Source of the DNA: Cellulophaga sp. F20128
GTDB taxonomy: Bacteria > Bacteroidota > Bacteroidia > Flavobacteriales > Flavobacteriaceae
Direction of reading: 5' to 3'
Length of the DNA stretch: 64,000 bases
Assembly (NCBI RefSeq): GCF_023015805.1
Contig: NZ_JALKBA010000002.1
Span: forward strand, 186,001-250,000
In this document: positions 33,169 to 42,600 of the stretch, piece by piece
Layout of the letters: each line of letters opens with the position of its first letter
Numbering within the stretch: position 1 is the stretch's first letter
Made by a program: the position numbers and the translations under genes
The notes under the pieces: generated by a model
What the model was told of the DNA's origin: nothing
Seen by the model: only the letters and a program-made list of their open reading frames with translations
The model's database searches: none

Positions 33169-35598
33169 ATGAAAATTAAAATATTATTGATGTTCTTCAT
33201 CGCTTTAACTTCAGTAGTTTTTGCACAGAAAGAACCCATAAAAGAAGGCAATGTAAATAACCTTCCAGTAAGAGAACATACTATAACCCTCCGTGAGGCT
33301 ACCGTAAATAAGGCAGGAAAGGATGTTATGGGAATGACAGTTAACGGAACTATTCCTGGACCTACCTTAGAGTTTACCGAAGGAGAGTACGCGGTTATCT
33401 ACGTGAAAAATGAAATGAGTGTGGAAACGTCTGTGCACTGGCACGGACTTTTACTTCCTAATTTTTATGATGGTGTCCCTTATTTAAATACGCCGCCCAT
33501 TGAACCTGGGCACACGCAGAAATATGAATTCCCTTTAAAGCAGTCTGGAACCTATTGGTACCATTCACATACCATGTTGCAAGAACAAAGCGGTGTGTAT
33601 GGTTCGTTTGTGATAAAACCAAAAGAACAAATAGTAGACTATGGTAAAGAATTAGTGTTGCTATTATCAGACTGGACCAACGAAAAACCAATGAATGTTT
33701 TACGTAATTTAAAACGTGGTAACCAATGGTATAGTATGAAAAAGGGAACCGCAACACCTTTAAATCAAGTTGTCTCAAGAGGTGCATTTGGTGCACAGTT
33801 AAATTTTTGGAGACAACGAATGGAAGGTGCAGATATAGCCGATGTGTATTATCCAGCTTTCTTAATTAATGGGGAAGAACGTATAGAGTATCCAGAGTTT
33901 AAGGCAGGTGATAAAGTAAGACTACGAATCATTGATGGGGCTGCTTCTACTTCCTTTTGGATGACTTTTGGAGGAGAAACGCCAACCTTAATTTCATCAG
34001 ACGGACTCGATGTAGTTCCTGTTGAAAGGAATAAAACATTTATTGGCGTAGCCGAAACATATGACTTCCTAGTAACTGTGCCACAAGAAGGCAAACTAGA
34101 ATTTAGAATCACGGCTCAAGATGGCTCGGGTACTGCATCCGCATTTCTTGGTTCCGGAAAAGTAGTGGCTGCAGAGGAAGTGTCTAGACCAGATAAAATT
34201 GGAATGATGCAAGAAATGGCCAAAATGGATATGAAAATGGGAGCACATGCTTTAAAATTTCAACCAAAAAAAGATGAACGCCATGCCATAAAGGCTGAAT
34301 ACGGAATGCAGATGGAAGGAGAAATGAAAGCTGTGCCAATGGATAAGAAGGAAGGTATGGATGGTTCTTTAATGGTTGATGACTCAAAGATGCCTGGAAT
34401 GAATATGAGTAAACCAAAAGATTCTACCGGAATGGTTAAAATGAAAGAGACGAAAATGGACCATTCTAAAATGGAAGGAATGAAAATGGAAAAGTCCAGT
34501 GATTCCATAACTATGGACCATAGTACAATGGACCACTCCAATAAGGGGGAAATGAAAATGGAAGGAATGGGTATGGAAGGAATGGATATGTTTTCCGAGT
34601 ACAACTACGATTACCTTAAATCGCCAGTGAAAACCAATTACGACACTTCTGTTCCTGTAAACGATATTTTATTAAACCTAACAGGAAATATGAACCGCTA
34701 CATCTGGAGTATGAACGGGGTGCCTCTTTCTGAAACGGATAAAATAAAGATAAAAAGCAATGAAGTAACACGGATTACTTTCAATAACCTAACGATGATG
34801 CATCATCCCATGCATTTACACGGTCACTTTTTTAGAGTACTCAATGAAAATGGGGAATATTCGCCATTAAAACACACAGTAAATGTGCCGCCCATGCAAA
34901 AGCTAACTATTGAGTTTTATGGGGATGAAGTTGGAGATTGGTTTTTTCATTGTCATATACTCTATCATATGATGGGTGGCATGGCTCGCATTATGAGTTA
35001 CGATACGCCAAGAGATCCAAGAATGGAGGAGTTTCCTGTGTCTAAAATTGTAGAAGAAACGAACCAATGGTACACTTGGGGAATGCTAGATGGGGCGTCA
35101 CATATGACCGAATTTAATTATGTAAGCTCAAATATTCGGAATCAATTTAATGTGTTAGCGGAATATGGATATAATGAAAATTTAGAGGCCGAATTTACCT
35201 ATGAGCGCTATTTACATGATTATTTAAGAGTGTTTGCTGGGGTTAATGTTGAAAATGAAATGGAAGGTACCCTTGAGGATATTGAGACTACGGCTGTATT
35301 AGGAATCCGGTATTTAACACCCTATTTATTCAATCTAGACCTACGTATGGATAGTAAGTTACGACCACAAATAAGCTTAAGCAGAGAAATTATGATTTTT
35401 CCAAGAACAGCCATTTTTGGAAATTACGAGTACCAAGCAGATTTTGGGATGGTAAACGACCTACCATTTGAAGATAACTTTAGTAAGGAGGTTACTTGGA
35501 GTGTAGGTTTGGAATATTTTTTATCAAAAAACTTTTCATTAATGGGAAGTTATGATAACCGTTTTGGAACTGGCGGAGGTTTATCAGTTCGATTTTAA
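33169..35598 (+). CDS. Multicopper oxidase (CopA-type) fused to a CopB-like outer-membrane barrel
   Basis: An 809-residue exported protein (signal 1-20). Copper motifs: HWHGLLLPNF (90-99), YWYHSHT (129-135), HHPMHLHGHFF (545-555) and WFFHCHILYHMMGGM (591-605), covering type 1, 2 and 3 sites. A Met/His-rich linker spans ~345-475 with many MDHSKMEGMKM-like repeats. After the oxidase domain, ~620-809 continues into amphipathic strands ending in SVRF, like the barrel of CopB (usually a separate protein). It would oxidise Cu(I) and anchor in the outer membrane. No frameshift or stop separates the parts. Confidence 0.9.
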   Translation: MKIKILLMFFIALTSVVFAQKEPIKEGNVNNLPVREHTITLREATVNKAGKDVMGMTVNGTIPGPTLEFTEGEYAVIYVKNEMSVETSVHWHGLLLPNFYDGVPYLNTPPIEPGHTQKYEFPLKQSGTYWYHSHTMLQEQSGVYGSFVIKPKEQIVDYGKELVLLLSDWTNEKPMNVLRNLKRGNQWYSMKKGTATPLNQVVSRGAFGAQLNFWRQRMEGADIADVYYPAFLINGEERIEYPEFKAGDKVRLRIIDGAASTSFWMTFGGETPTLISSDGLDVVPVERNKTFIGVAETYDFLVTVPQEGKLEFRITAQDGSGTASAFLGSGKVVAAEEVSRPDKIGMMQEMAKMDMKMGAHALKFQPKKDERHAIKAEYGMQMEGEMKAVPMDKKEGMDGSLMVDDSKMPGMNMSKPKDSTGMVKMKETKMDHSKMEGMKMEKSSDSITMDHSTMDHSNKGEMKMEGMGMEGMDMFSEYNYDYLKSPVKTNYDTSVPVNDILLNLTGNMNRYIWSMNGVPLSETDKIKIKSNEVTRITFNNLTMMHHPMHLHGHFFRVLNENGEYSPLKHTVNVPPMQKLTIEFYGDEVGDWFFHCHILYHMMGGMARIMSYDTPRDPRMEEFPVSKIVEETNQWYTWGMLDGASHMTEFNYVSSNIRNQFNVLAEYGYNENLEAEFTYERYLHDYLRVFAGVNVENEMEGTLEDIETTAVLGIRYLTPYLFNLDLRMDSKLRPQISLSREIMIFPRTAIFGNYEYQADFGMVNDLPFEDNFSKEVTWSVGLEYFLSKNFSLMGSYDNRFGTGGGLSVRF

Positions 35599-35626
35599 TC
35601 AAAGACTAATTATAAAACAAATAGCA

Positions 35627-36262
35627 ATGAGAAATTTAAAAGTTACAATAGGAATTTTAGCAATTACATTTCTAGCCCTAACAGCAATGTCATGTAAAGA
35701 AGCTAAGAAAGAACACAATAATGAAGATGGTCATCATACAGAAATGGGTGTTGAAGAAAATCATTCTGAAATGAATCACAATGAAAGTGAAGGGCAGCAT
35801 GCTGGCGAGAAAAATGAAGTAGCAATGAGCGAGGCTCAAGATGGCAACTCGGAACTGGTACTTAAAGACTATTTTAGTTTAAAAGATGCTTTGGTAGCAG
35901 ATGATAATGCACAAGCTAAATCCCTGGCAGAAACATTAGTAAAAAGCTTGAAAGGATTGGATGTTTCAAAATTTACGGAAGCCCAAAAAACAGAATTAAA
36001 AGATATCGTAGAGGATGCGGTAGAGCATGCTGAGCATATTTCGGAAAGTCCAATAGCACATCAAAGAGAACATTTTAAAATTTTAAGTAAAGATGTGACC
36101 GATATGGTAGCTATAACTGGAACGGCAAATACATTGTATGAGCAATTTTGTCCAATGTACGACAAAGGAAGTGCTTGGTTAAGTATGAGTAAAGAAGTGC
36201 GCAACCCGTATTACGGAAGTAGTATGTTGAAATGTGGCAAAGTACAGCAAGAAATTAACTAA
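35627..36262 (+). CDS. DUF3347-domain lipoprotein
   Basis: From ATG 35627 it is 211 residues with lipobox (LTAMSC), a His/Glu-rich linker, and a DUF3347 helical domain (DYFSLKDALVADD to NPYYGSSMLKCGKVQQ) that includes CPMYDKGSAWL. Starting at 35552 would overlap the preceding gene and hide the signal peptide. The same domain recurs at the C-terminus of CusB (40335-42110), so a shared periplasmic copper-binding role is likely. Confidence 0.88.
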   Translation: MRNLKVTIGILAITFLALTAMSCKEAKKEHNNEDGHHTEMGVEENHSEMNHNESEGQHAGEKNEVAMSEAQDGNSELVLKDYFSLKDALVADDNAQAKSLAETLVKSLKGLDVSKFTEAQKTELKDIVEDAVEHAEHISESPIAHQREHFKILSKDVTDMVAITGTANTLYEQFCPMYDKGSAWLSMSKEVRNPYYGSSMLKCGKVQQEIN

Positions 36263-36715
36263 ATGAAAACTTTTAAAATCATAGTGTTGGTTATTTTGGT
36301 AGCGTTTGTGGGCATTCAATTTGTGCCTACAGAACGCAACCAAAGCAATGTTGTTCCAGCAACTGATTTTTTAATAGTTAATGCGGTTTCTACTGCTATT
36401 AAAACCAAATTGCAAGTGTCTTGCTATGATTGCCACAGCAATAACACAAAGTACCCTTGGTATATTAAAGTTCAGCCAACCGCTTGGTTTTTAGAAAATC
36501 ATGTAAATGATGGAAAATCTGAGCTTAATTTTAACGAATGGGATCTGTTATCAAACCGAAGAAAGGCAAGTAAACTTCGGTCCATCATCAAACAAATTGA
36601 AAGTGGTGAAATGCCCTTAGATTCGTATACGCTAATGCATAGTGCAGCTAAATTTTCTAAAAGTGAAAAACAGGATGTGTTACAATTTATGACCCAAGTA
36701 AAGGATAGTCTTTAA
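36263..36715 (+). CDS. Haem-binding domain (cytochrome c-like) protein
   Basis: A 150-residue protein with a signal/anchor (IIVLVILVAFVGIQF) and a single haem c motif CYDCH, followed by SNNTKYPWYIKVQP, the pattern of the haem_bd family in Bacteroidota. Possible Met ligand at GEMPLDSYTLMH. It directly follows the DUF3347 gene and may accept electrons in periplasmic copper oxidation. Confidence 0.88.
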   Translation: MKTFKIIVLVILVAFVGIQFVPTERNQSNVVPATDFLIVNAVSTAIKTKLQVSCYDCHSNNTKYPWYIKVQPTAWFLENHVNDGKSELNFNEWDLLSNRRKASKLRSIIKQIESGEMPLDSYTLMHSAAKFSKSEKQDVLQFMTQVKDSL

Positions 36716-36717
36716 AT

Positions 36718-37275
36718 ATGAAAGAAACAATCTACATAAAAAATATGGTATGCAATCGCTGTATTTCTTCGGTGTTAGCAATTTTCACTACTGAAAATTA
36801 CACGGTAGAATCGGTAGAATTGGGGAAAGTTGTTGCTGTAAAAGGTAAAAAGAGTAATGCTAAAAACCTAAATAAAGCCCTTGAAAACATAGGATTTGAA
36901 CGTATTGAAAATAGAACAGAGACTTTAGTTGAACAAATAAAAGTAAAGCTTATTCATAAGTTAGAAAGGGGAGAAACGGAGGATTTGTTTCAAATTTTAG
37001 GGAAAGAATTTGGTAAAACGGAAACTGCCATAAGTAAGTTGTTTAGTAAACACGAGGGAGTTACCTTAGAGAAATACACCATCAACCTAAAAATTGAAAA
37101 AGTAAAGGAATTGATACAATTGGGGCAATTAAATTTTTCAGAAATAGCCTATACGCTCAATTACAAAACCAGTAGTCATTTGGCGCGGCAATTCAAAGGG
37201 ATTACGGGAATGTCAATGTCCGACTATAAAAGTTTACAGGAATGGGACAGAAAATTTTTAGACCAAATTGTATAA
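36718..37275 (+). CDS. AraC-family regulator with N-terminal HMA-like metal-binding domain
   Basis: A 185-residue cytoplasmic protein. Residues ~1-65 look like a ferredoxin-fold HMA domain with MVCNRC (CxxC at 12-15). Residues ~75-180 form an AraC HTH (VKELIQLGQLNFSEIAYTLNYKTSSHLARQFK). Placed in the middle of the copper operon, it probably senses Cu(I) directly and controls this island. This is unlike CueR or CopY regulators of other phyla. Function inferred from domains and position. Confidence 0.85.
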   Translation: MKETIYIKNMVCNRCISSVLAIFTTENYTVESVELGKVVAVKGKKSNAKNLNKALENIGFERIENRTETLVEQIKVKLIHKLERGETEDLFQILGKEFGKTETAISKLFSKHEGVTLEKYTINLKIEKVKELIQLGQLNFSEIAYTLNYKTSSHLARQFKGITGMSMSDYKSLQEWDRKFLDQIV

Positions 37276-37344
37276 ATAAGAATCAGAATTGTGAAAATAA
37301 AGTAGGCAGTAGAAGTTTAATTTTGCTGTATAAAATTGGATATT

Positions 37345-39843
37345 ATGAAACACAACTATCACATACACGGAATGACTTGCAACGGATGCCGCAGTCACGT
37401 AGAAGAAATACTGTCTAAAGTTGAAGGTGTTACTGCAGCTACTGTTAATTTAGAAAAGGCAGAAGCAACTATTGAAATGGAAGCACATATTCCACTGAAA
37501 AATTTTGAACAGGCGCTACAAAATGATGGGGGTCGATACGGCATACATAATGTAGGGGAGCAACCCCATCAGGAAGAAAAAAAGCAAGAAAAACCGCAAG
37601 GGAAGGGTACAGGAACCTTTTATTGCCCTATGCATTGCGAAGGTGATAAAACCTATGACAAAGCGGGGGATTGTCCTGTCTGTGGTATGGATTTGGTAGA
37701 AGAACAAAACCTTTCAACAGGTACATCGGAACAATGGACATGTCCAATGCACCCCGAAGTAGTAAAGGATGAAGCTGGAGATTGCCCTATTTGCGGTATG
37801 GATTTGGTACCTATGGAGGCTGATATATCTGCAGAAGAGAAATCCTATAAAAAATTGGCTAAAAAGTTTTGGATTGCAGTTGCATTTACCTTGCCCATTT
37901 TCTTAATTGCTATGAGCGAAATGGTAACTAATAACCCATTGTACGATATAATGGAGCAAAAAAACTGGAATTGGATTCAGTTTGGATTGTCTATACCAGT
38001 GGTCTTTTATGCCACTTGGATGTTTTTTGAGCGGGCGTACAGAAGCATTAAGACATGGAATCTCAATATGTTCACTCTTATAGGTATTGGTGCTGGGGTT
38101 GCCTGGCTGTTTAGTGTGTTTGGTATGTTTTTTCCAGATTTTTTTCCGGCAGAATTTAAAACAGAAAGTGGAGCAGTACATGTGTATTTTGAGGCGGCAA
38201 CAGTAATTTTAACCTTAGTGTTAATGGGACAATTATTAGAAGCCCGTGCCCACAGTAAAACCAATTCGGCGGTAAAAGAATTGTTAAAGTTGGCACCCAA
38301 CAAAGCTATAAAAGTAGTGGATGGGGAAGAAATAGAAGTGTCTATTGATAAAATTGTATTAAACGACATTTTAAAAGTAAAACCGGGTGAGAAAATTCCG
38401 GTTGATGGTTCCCTTACCGAAGGAGAAACTAATATAGATGAATCTATGATTACCGGGGAGCCTATTCCGGTAAGTAAGACTGTAGGTGATAAGGTAAGTA
38501 GTGGTACCATTAATGGCAATCAGTCCTTTTTAATGAAGGCCGAAAAAGTAGGGAGCGATACTTTGCTGTCTCAAATTATTCACTTGGTGAATGACGCAAG
38601 TAGGAGTCGTGCCCCCATTCAAAATCTAGCCGATAAAGTATCGGGTTATTTTGTACCTGTAGTCGTTTTAATTGCTGCAATTACATTTGCAGTTTGGGTC
38701 TTTTGGGGACCAGAACCGGCTTATGTGTACGCCTTGGTCAATGCCATTGCCGTATTAATCATCGCTTGTCCTTGCGCCTTGGGCTTAGCCACTCCAATGT
38801 CTGTAATGGTTGGTGTAGGGAAAGGAGCTCAGAATGGAGTACTCATCAAAAATGCAGAAGCACTTGAAAAACTAGATAAGGTAGATACGCTAATAATTGA
38901 TAAAACAGGAACTATTACTGAAGGGAAGCCAACAGTAGAAACGGTGGGTGCTTTTGGAGATGATTTTACGCAAGAAAAGGTATTACAATATATTGTAGCA
39001 CTCAATACAAATAGTGAACATCCCTTGGCGGCGGCAACAGTTAAATACGGGAAAGAACAAAAATCGAAGCAGATAAAATCTGAGGGATTTAGCGCAGTTA
39101 CTGGTAAAGGTGTTGAAGGGAATGTAGATGGGACGAAGGTGGCATTAGGCAATCCAGAAATGATGGCATATGCAGAAGCCATTATCACTTCTGAAATGGA
39201 AGAAAGCGCCCTAGCCTTTCAAAAACAAGGCAAAACGGTCTCCTATTTAGCGGTAGCTAAAGAGGTCGTAGGCTATGTGGTTATTGGCGATAAAATTAAA
39301 GCAACTACAGCAAATGCAATTAAAGAACTGCAAGACAAGGGTATTTCCGTTATCATGTTAACAGGGGATAATCACGCTACGGCACAAGCAGTTGCTTCTG
39401 AATTGAAACTCACTGATTTTAAAGCCAGCATGCTGCCCGAAGATAAATTAAAAGTGGTTGAAAAATTACAAAATGAGGGTAAGGTTGTGGCTATGGCTGG
39501 CGATGGTATAAACGATGCTCCAGCATTGGCAAAAAGTGATGTGGGAATTGCCATGGGAACAGGGACCGATGTGGCAATTGAAAGCGCTATGATAACGTTG
39601 GTGAAAGGCGATTTACAAGGAATAGTAAAAGCCCAACATTTAAGTCACGCTGTAATGAAAAACATCAAACAGAACCTGTTTTTTGCACTTGTCTATAACA
39701 CCTTAGGAGTGCCAGTTGCTGCGGGTGTATTATTTCCGTTTTTTGGAATTTTATTGTCTCCGATGATCGCAGCCCTGGCGATGAGCTTTAGTTCTGTATC
39801 GGTAATAGCAAATGCCTTGCGATTAAGGAATATTAAGATTTAA
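37345..39843 (+). CDS. copA: Copper-exporting P1B-type ATPase CopA
   Basis: About 832 residues from ATG 37345 (37336 is an alternative). N-terminal HMA domain with HGMTCNGCR, two consecutive YHS-like heavy-metal modules (CPMHCEGDKTY...CPVCGMDL and CPMHPEVV...CPICGMDL), eight helices, TGEP actuator, CPC channel motif (IIACPCALGLATP), DKTGTITEG and GDGINDAPAL. Exports Cu(I) from the cytoplasm. It is a second P1B ATPase beside ccoI; the CPMH modules tie it to the SCO and CusB proteins here. Confidence 0.96.
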   Translation: MKHNYHIHGMTCNGCRSHVEEILSKVEGVTAATVNLEKAEATIEMEAHIPLKNFEQALQNDGGRYGIHNVGEQPHQEEKKQEKPQGKGTGTFYCPMHCEGDKTYDKAGDCPVCGMDLVEEQNLSTGTSEQWTCPMHPEVVKDEAGDCPICGMDLVPMEADISAEEKSYKKLAKKFWIAVAFTLPIFLIAMSEMVTNNPLYDIMEQKNWNWIQFGLSIPVVFYATWMFFERAYRSIKTWNLNMFTLIGIGAGVAWLFSVFGMFFPDFFPAEFKTESGAVHVYFEAATVILTLVLMGQLLEARAHSKTNSAVKELLKLAPNKAIKVVDGEEIEVSIDKIVLNDILKVKPGEKIPVDGSLTEGETNIDESMITGEPIPVSKTVGDKVSSGTINGNQSFLMKAEKVGSDTLLSQIIHLVNDASRSRAPIQNLADKVSGYFVPVVVLIAAITFAVWVFWGPEPAYVYALVNAIAVLIIACPCALGLATPMSVMVGVGKGAQNGVLIKNAEALEKLDKVDTLIIDKTGTITEGKPTVETVGAFGDDFTQEKVLQYIVALNTNSEHPLAAATVKYGKEQKSKQIKSEGFSAVTGKGVEGNVDGTKVALGNPEMMAYAEAIITSEMEESALAFQKQGKTVSYLAVAKEVVGYVVIGDKIKATTANAIKELQDKGISVIMLTGDNHATAQAVASELKLTDFKASMLPEDKLKVVEKLQNEGKVVAMAGDGINDAPALAKSDVGIAMGTGTDVAIESAMITLVKGDLQGIVKAQHLSHAVMKNIKQNLFFALVYNTLGVPVAAGVLFPFFGILLSPMIAALAMSFSSVSVIANALRLRNIKI

Positions 39844-39862
39844 CTAAAAAAATAAATGGAGT

Positions 39863-40345
39863 ATGGAACAATCAAAGAAACACCGAAGTAAAGGGAGTTA
39901 CAATACATTTTTTTTAATGCTTGGCCTGTCATTTATAGCCATGTACATCACTATGTATTTAAATACCTATGCTATAGATCACTTGTACTTTAGTCTAACC
40001 CGATTTTATATGGTCTGTTTAGGCATTTCTACAATGGCAGTTATAATGTTACTCTTTATGTTAAAAATGTATCAAAATAAAAAGAAAAACATTGCTATTC
40101 TTATGGGTAGTTTGGTGCTTTTTATTGGGGCCTTAGGACTGGTTAGAGCGCAAGCGCCAATTGTTGGTGATCTGCTTTGGTTAAAAGGGATGATTCCGCA
40201 CCATTCTATTGCCATTTTAACGAGTGAAAGGGCGGACATTCAAGACCCGGAGGTTAAAAAACTGGCAGATGCAATTATTAAGGCACAGCAAAAGGAAATT
40301 GAAGAAATGAAAGCAATGATAAAACGATTGGAAAATGAAAAATAA
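39863..40345 (+). CDS. DUF305-domain membrane protein
   Basis: A 160-residue protein with three helices (about 14-32, 44-66, 74-92) and a C-terminal helical DUF305 segment with GMIPHHSIAIL and QQKEIEEMKAMIKRLE. DUF305 proteins are often linked with copper and His/Met metal sites. It overlaps cusB by 11 nt. Biochemical role unknown. Confidence 0.88.
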   Translation: MEQSKKHRSKGSYNTFFLMLGLSFIAMYITMYLNTYAIDHLYFSLTRFYMVCLGISTMAVIMLLFMLKMYQNKKKNIAILMGSLVLFIGALGLVRAQAPIVGDLLWLKGMIPHHSIAILTSERADIQDPEVKKLADAIIKAQQKEIEEMKAMIKRLENEK

Positions 40346-42110
40346 TAAAATAATAATTTATGTAGGGCTACTACTTCTAGGTGTTCTTTTAGGGTGGTTG
40401 TTTTTTGGGGGATCATCTGCCAAAGAAACGCAACACAATCATACGGCTGCCACAGAAGCCAATCAAATGTGGACTTGCTCTATGCACCCACAGATTATGC
40501 AGCCAGAAGCGGGCGATTGTCCTATTTGTGGTATGGATTTAATTCCGGCAGAAACCAGTGCCGATGGGTTATTGGCAGATCAATTTAAACTGACAGAAAA
40601 TGCTATGGCTTTGGCCAATGTAGAAACAACCGTTGTTGGAGAAAGTTTTGCGGATAGTGAAAATGAACCAACCTTATCAGGCAAAATAACGGTTAACGAG
40701 GACGAGACAGCAATTCAGCCGGCTCATTTTAATGGTAGAATAGAAAAACTGTTTGTGACCTCATTAGGGGAGAAGGTAGCTAAAGGTCAGGCTGTGGCTA
40801 AAATATATTCTCCAGAGTTAATTGCAGCACAACAAGAATTAATTACCACTTATAAATTACGAGAATCGCAACCTTTGTTATACAAAGCTGTGCTAGCAAA
40901 GTTTAAAAATTGGAAAGTTCATGGCCCACAATTAGACGAGGTTGTTAAAACTGGTAATGTAAAAACAAGTTTTATTATTTACGCTCATGTATCTGGGGTA
41001 GTTACAGAAATAGCAGTAAGTGATGGGGCTCACATAATGGATGGGAAGCCTATTTTTAAAGTGTCAAACTTAAATACGGTTTGGGCAAATTTTGATGTGT
41101 ACGAAAATCAGATTTCATTATTTAAAAAAGGGCAAGAGGTTAAAGTTGTTACAAGCGCTTATCCAGATAAGGTTTTTACTGCAAAAGTATCCTTTATAGA
41201 TCCAATTTTAAATCCACAAACAAGGACAGTAAACCTAAGGGTAGTTCTAAATAACAAGGATCAAATATTTAAACCGGGAATGTTCGTTGAAGGAAAAATA
41301 AAAATTAGTAATGCTCAAAAAGTACAGATGGTTTATGTGCCAGCTTCAGCTGTTTTATGGACAGGAAAACGTTCTGTTGTCTACTTACAGCCAGACCCAA
41401 TGGTAGCTGTTTTTGAGATGCGCCAGATTAGCTTAGGAAATAAAGTTGGCGGTAAATATCAAGTTTTAGAGGGGTTAAATGATGGTGATCAAATTGTGAC
41501 TAACGGTACGTTTACCGTAGATGCTGCGGCTCAATTGCAAGGTAAAAAATCGATGATGAATTCCACTGGTGGAAAATCAATGACAGGGCATGAAGGGCAT
41601 CTAGGTTTGCAAGGAATCAATTCGAAAGTAGATAATACCGTGGTTATTGAGCGAGTAATAGTTGCCAAGGCATTTCAGAATCAATTAAATGCGGTTTATA
41701 CGGATTACCTTAATGTGAAAGATGAATTGGTGAAAGACGATTTCAAGAAGGTCGTTGCTAAAGCTAAGAGTCTATTGGCAAATTTGGCTAAGGTAGATAT
41801 GAAATTATTGACAGATGAAGCGGCACATACCCAATGGATGACCTTGGAAAAAGAAATAAAATCGGCAGGGGCTTCAATAGCTACAGCAAATGAAATAAAT
41901 GTACAGCGGAACCATTTTAAACAGCTTTCATCAAAACTTACCAATGCAATTGAATTATTTGGTATTAATGAAAAGGTGTACCATCAATTTTGTCCAATGG
42001 CAGACAGCAATAACGGGGCCTATTGGCTGAGTAAAGAAGAAAAAGTAAGTAATCCCTATTTTGGAGAAGCAATGCTAAAATGTGGAGAAGTAAAACAAGT
42101 AATAGAGTAA
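40335..42110 (+). CDS. cusB: CusB-type RND adaptor with YHS-like N-terminus and DUF3347 C-terminus
   Basis: A 591-residue membrane-fusion protein. N-terminal anchor helix, then a heavy-metal module (CSMHPQIM...CPICGMDL), then barrel-sandwich/lipoyl and hairpin parts (GRIEKLFVTSLGEKVAKGQ, KIYSPELIAAQQEL) and the beta-barrel (FKPGMFVEGKI). Residues ~435-591 are a DUF3347 domain ending NPYFGEAMLKCGEVKQ. It bridges CusA and the TolC channel and may pass Cu(I) to the pump. Unusually the three pump genes are split, with cusB about 7 kb after the TolC-family gene. Confidence 0.94.
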   Translation: MKNNKIIIYVGLLLLGVLLGWLFFGGSSAKETQHNHTAATEANQMWTCSMHPQIMQPEAGDCPICGMDLIPAETSADGLLADQFKLTENAMALANVETTVVGESFADSENEPTLSGKITVNEDETAIQPAHFNGRIEKLFVTSLGEKVAKGQAVAKIYSPELIAAQQELITTYKLRESQPLLYKAVLAKFKNWKVHGPQLDEVVKTGNVKTSFIIYAHVSGVVTEIAVSDGAHIMDGKPIFKVSNLNTVWANFDVYENQISLFKKGQEVKVVTSAYPDKVFTAKVSFIDPILNPQTRTVNLRVVLNNKDQIFKPGMFVEGKIKISNAQKVQMVYVPASAVLWTGKRSVVYLQPDPMVAVFEMRQISLGNKVGGKYQVLEGLNDGDQIVTNGTFTVDAAAQLQGKKSMMNSTGGKSMTGHEGHLGLQGINSKVDNTVVIERVIVAKAFQNQLNAVYTDYLNVKDELVKDDFKKVVAKAKSLLANLAKVDMKLLTDEAAHTQWMTLEKEIKSAGASIATANEINVQRNHFKQLSSKLTNAIELFGINEKVYHQFCPMADSNNGAYWLSKEEKVSNPYFGEAMLKCGEVKQVIE

Positions 42111-42131
42111 TAACAATTAAATTTTTAAACA

Positions 42132-42557
42132 ATGAAAAAAGTAATTTTAAGCGTGGCGGTAATTGCAATTTTGGGGTTAACTAGCTGTAAAAATGAAGTC
42201 AAAAAAGAATCAGAGGCTACAAATACTCCTGAAGTTTCAAAAGAAATGGCAATGGCTAACACAACGTTTGGGGTTAGAGGTAATTGTGGGATGTGTAAAG
42301 CAACCATTGAAAAAGCGGTGACTAGTGTAGAAGGGGTAACCAATGCCGACTGGGACAAGGACAAGAAGAAAATTGTTGTATCCTTTGACGATTCTAAGGC
42401 AGATGAAATGGCATTACACACGGCCATTGCTGCTTCAGGTTATGATACTGAAAAAGTAGCCGGCAATGAAGAAGCGTATAATGGGTTGCCTGGTTGTTGC
42501 AAATATGACCATGCAATGAAGATGAATCAGTCTGGTGAAGTAAAGGCAGATCACTAA
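42132..42557 (+). CDS. HMA-domain lipoprotein (periplasmic copper chaperone-like)
   Basis: A 141-residue lipoprotein (lipobox LTSC) with one heavy-metal-associated domain (GNCGMCKATIEKAV, CxxC) and a C-terminal LPGCCKYDH with paired cysteines. It likely binds Cu(I) in the periplasm. Last gene of the island, 21 nt after cusB. Confidence 0.9.
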   Translation: MKKVILSVAVIAILGLTSCKNEVKKESEATNTPEVSKEMAMANTTFGVRGNCGMCKATIEKAVTSVEGVTNADWDKDKKKIVVSFDDSKADEMALHTAIAASGYDTEKVAGNEEAYNGLPGCCKYDHAMKMNQSGEVKADH

Positions 42558-42600
42558 AATAGTACTAGAATTATAAGGAGAAGAAATAAGTAGCTATAGT

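Noticed and set aside
34184-34604. Minus-strand open frames opposite the Met/His-rich linker
   Set aside because: They mirror the ATG-rich linker on the other strand; composition is an artefact of the real gene.
35552-35626. N-terminal extension of the DUF3347 lipoprotein
   Set aside because: It overlaps the end of the multicopper oxidase in another frame and spoils the lipoprotein signal; ATG 35627 is better.
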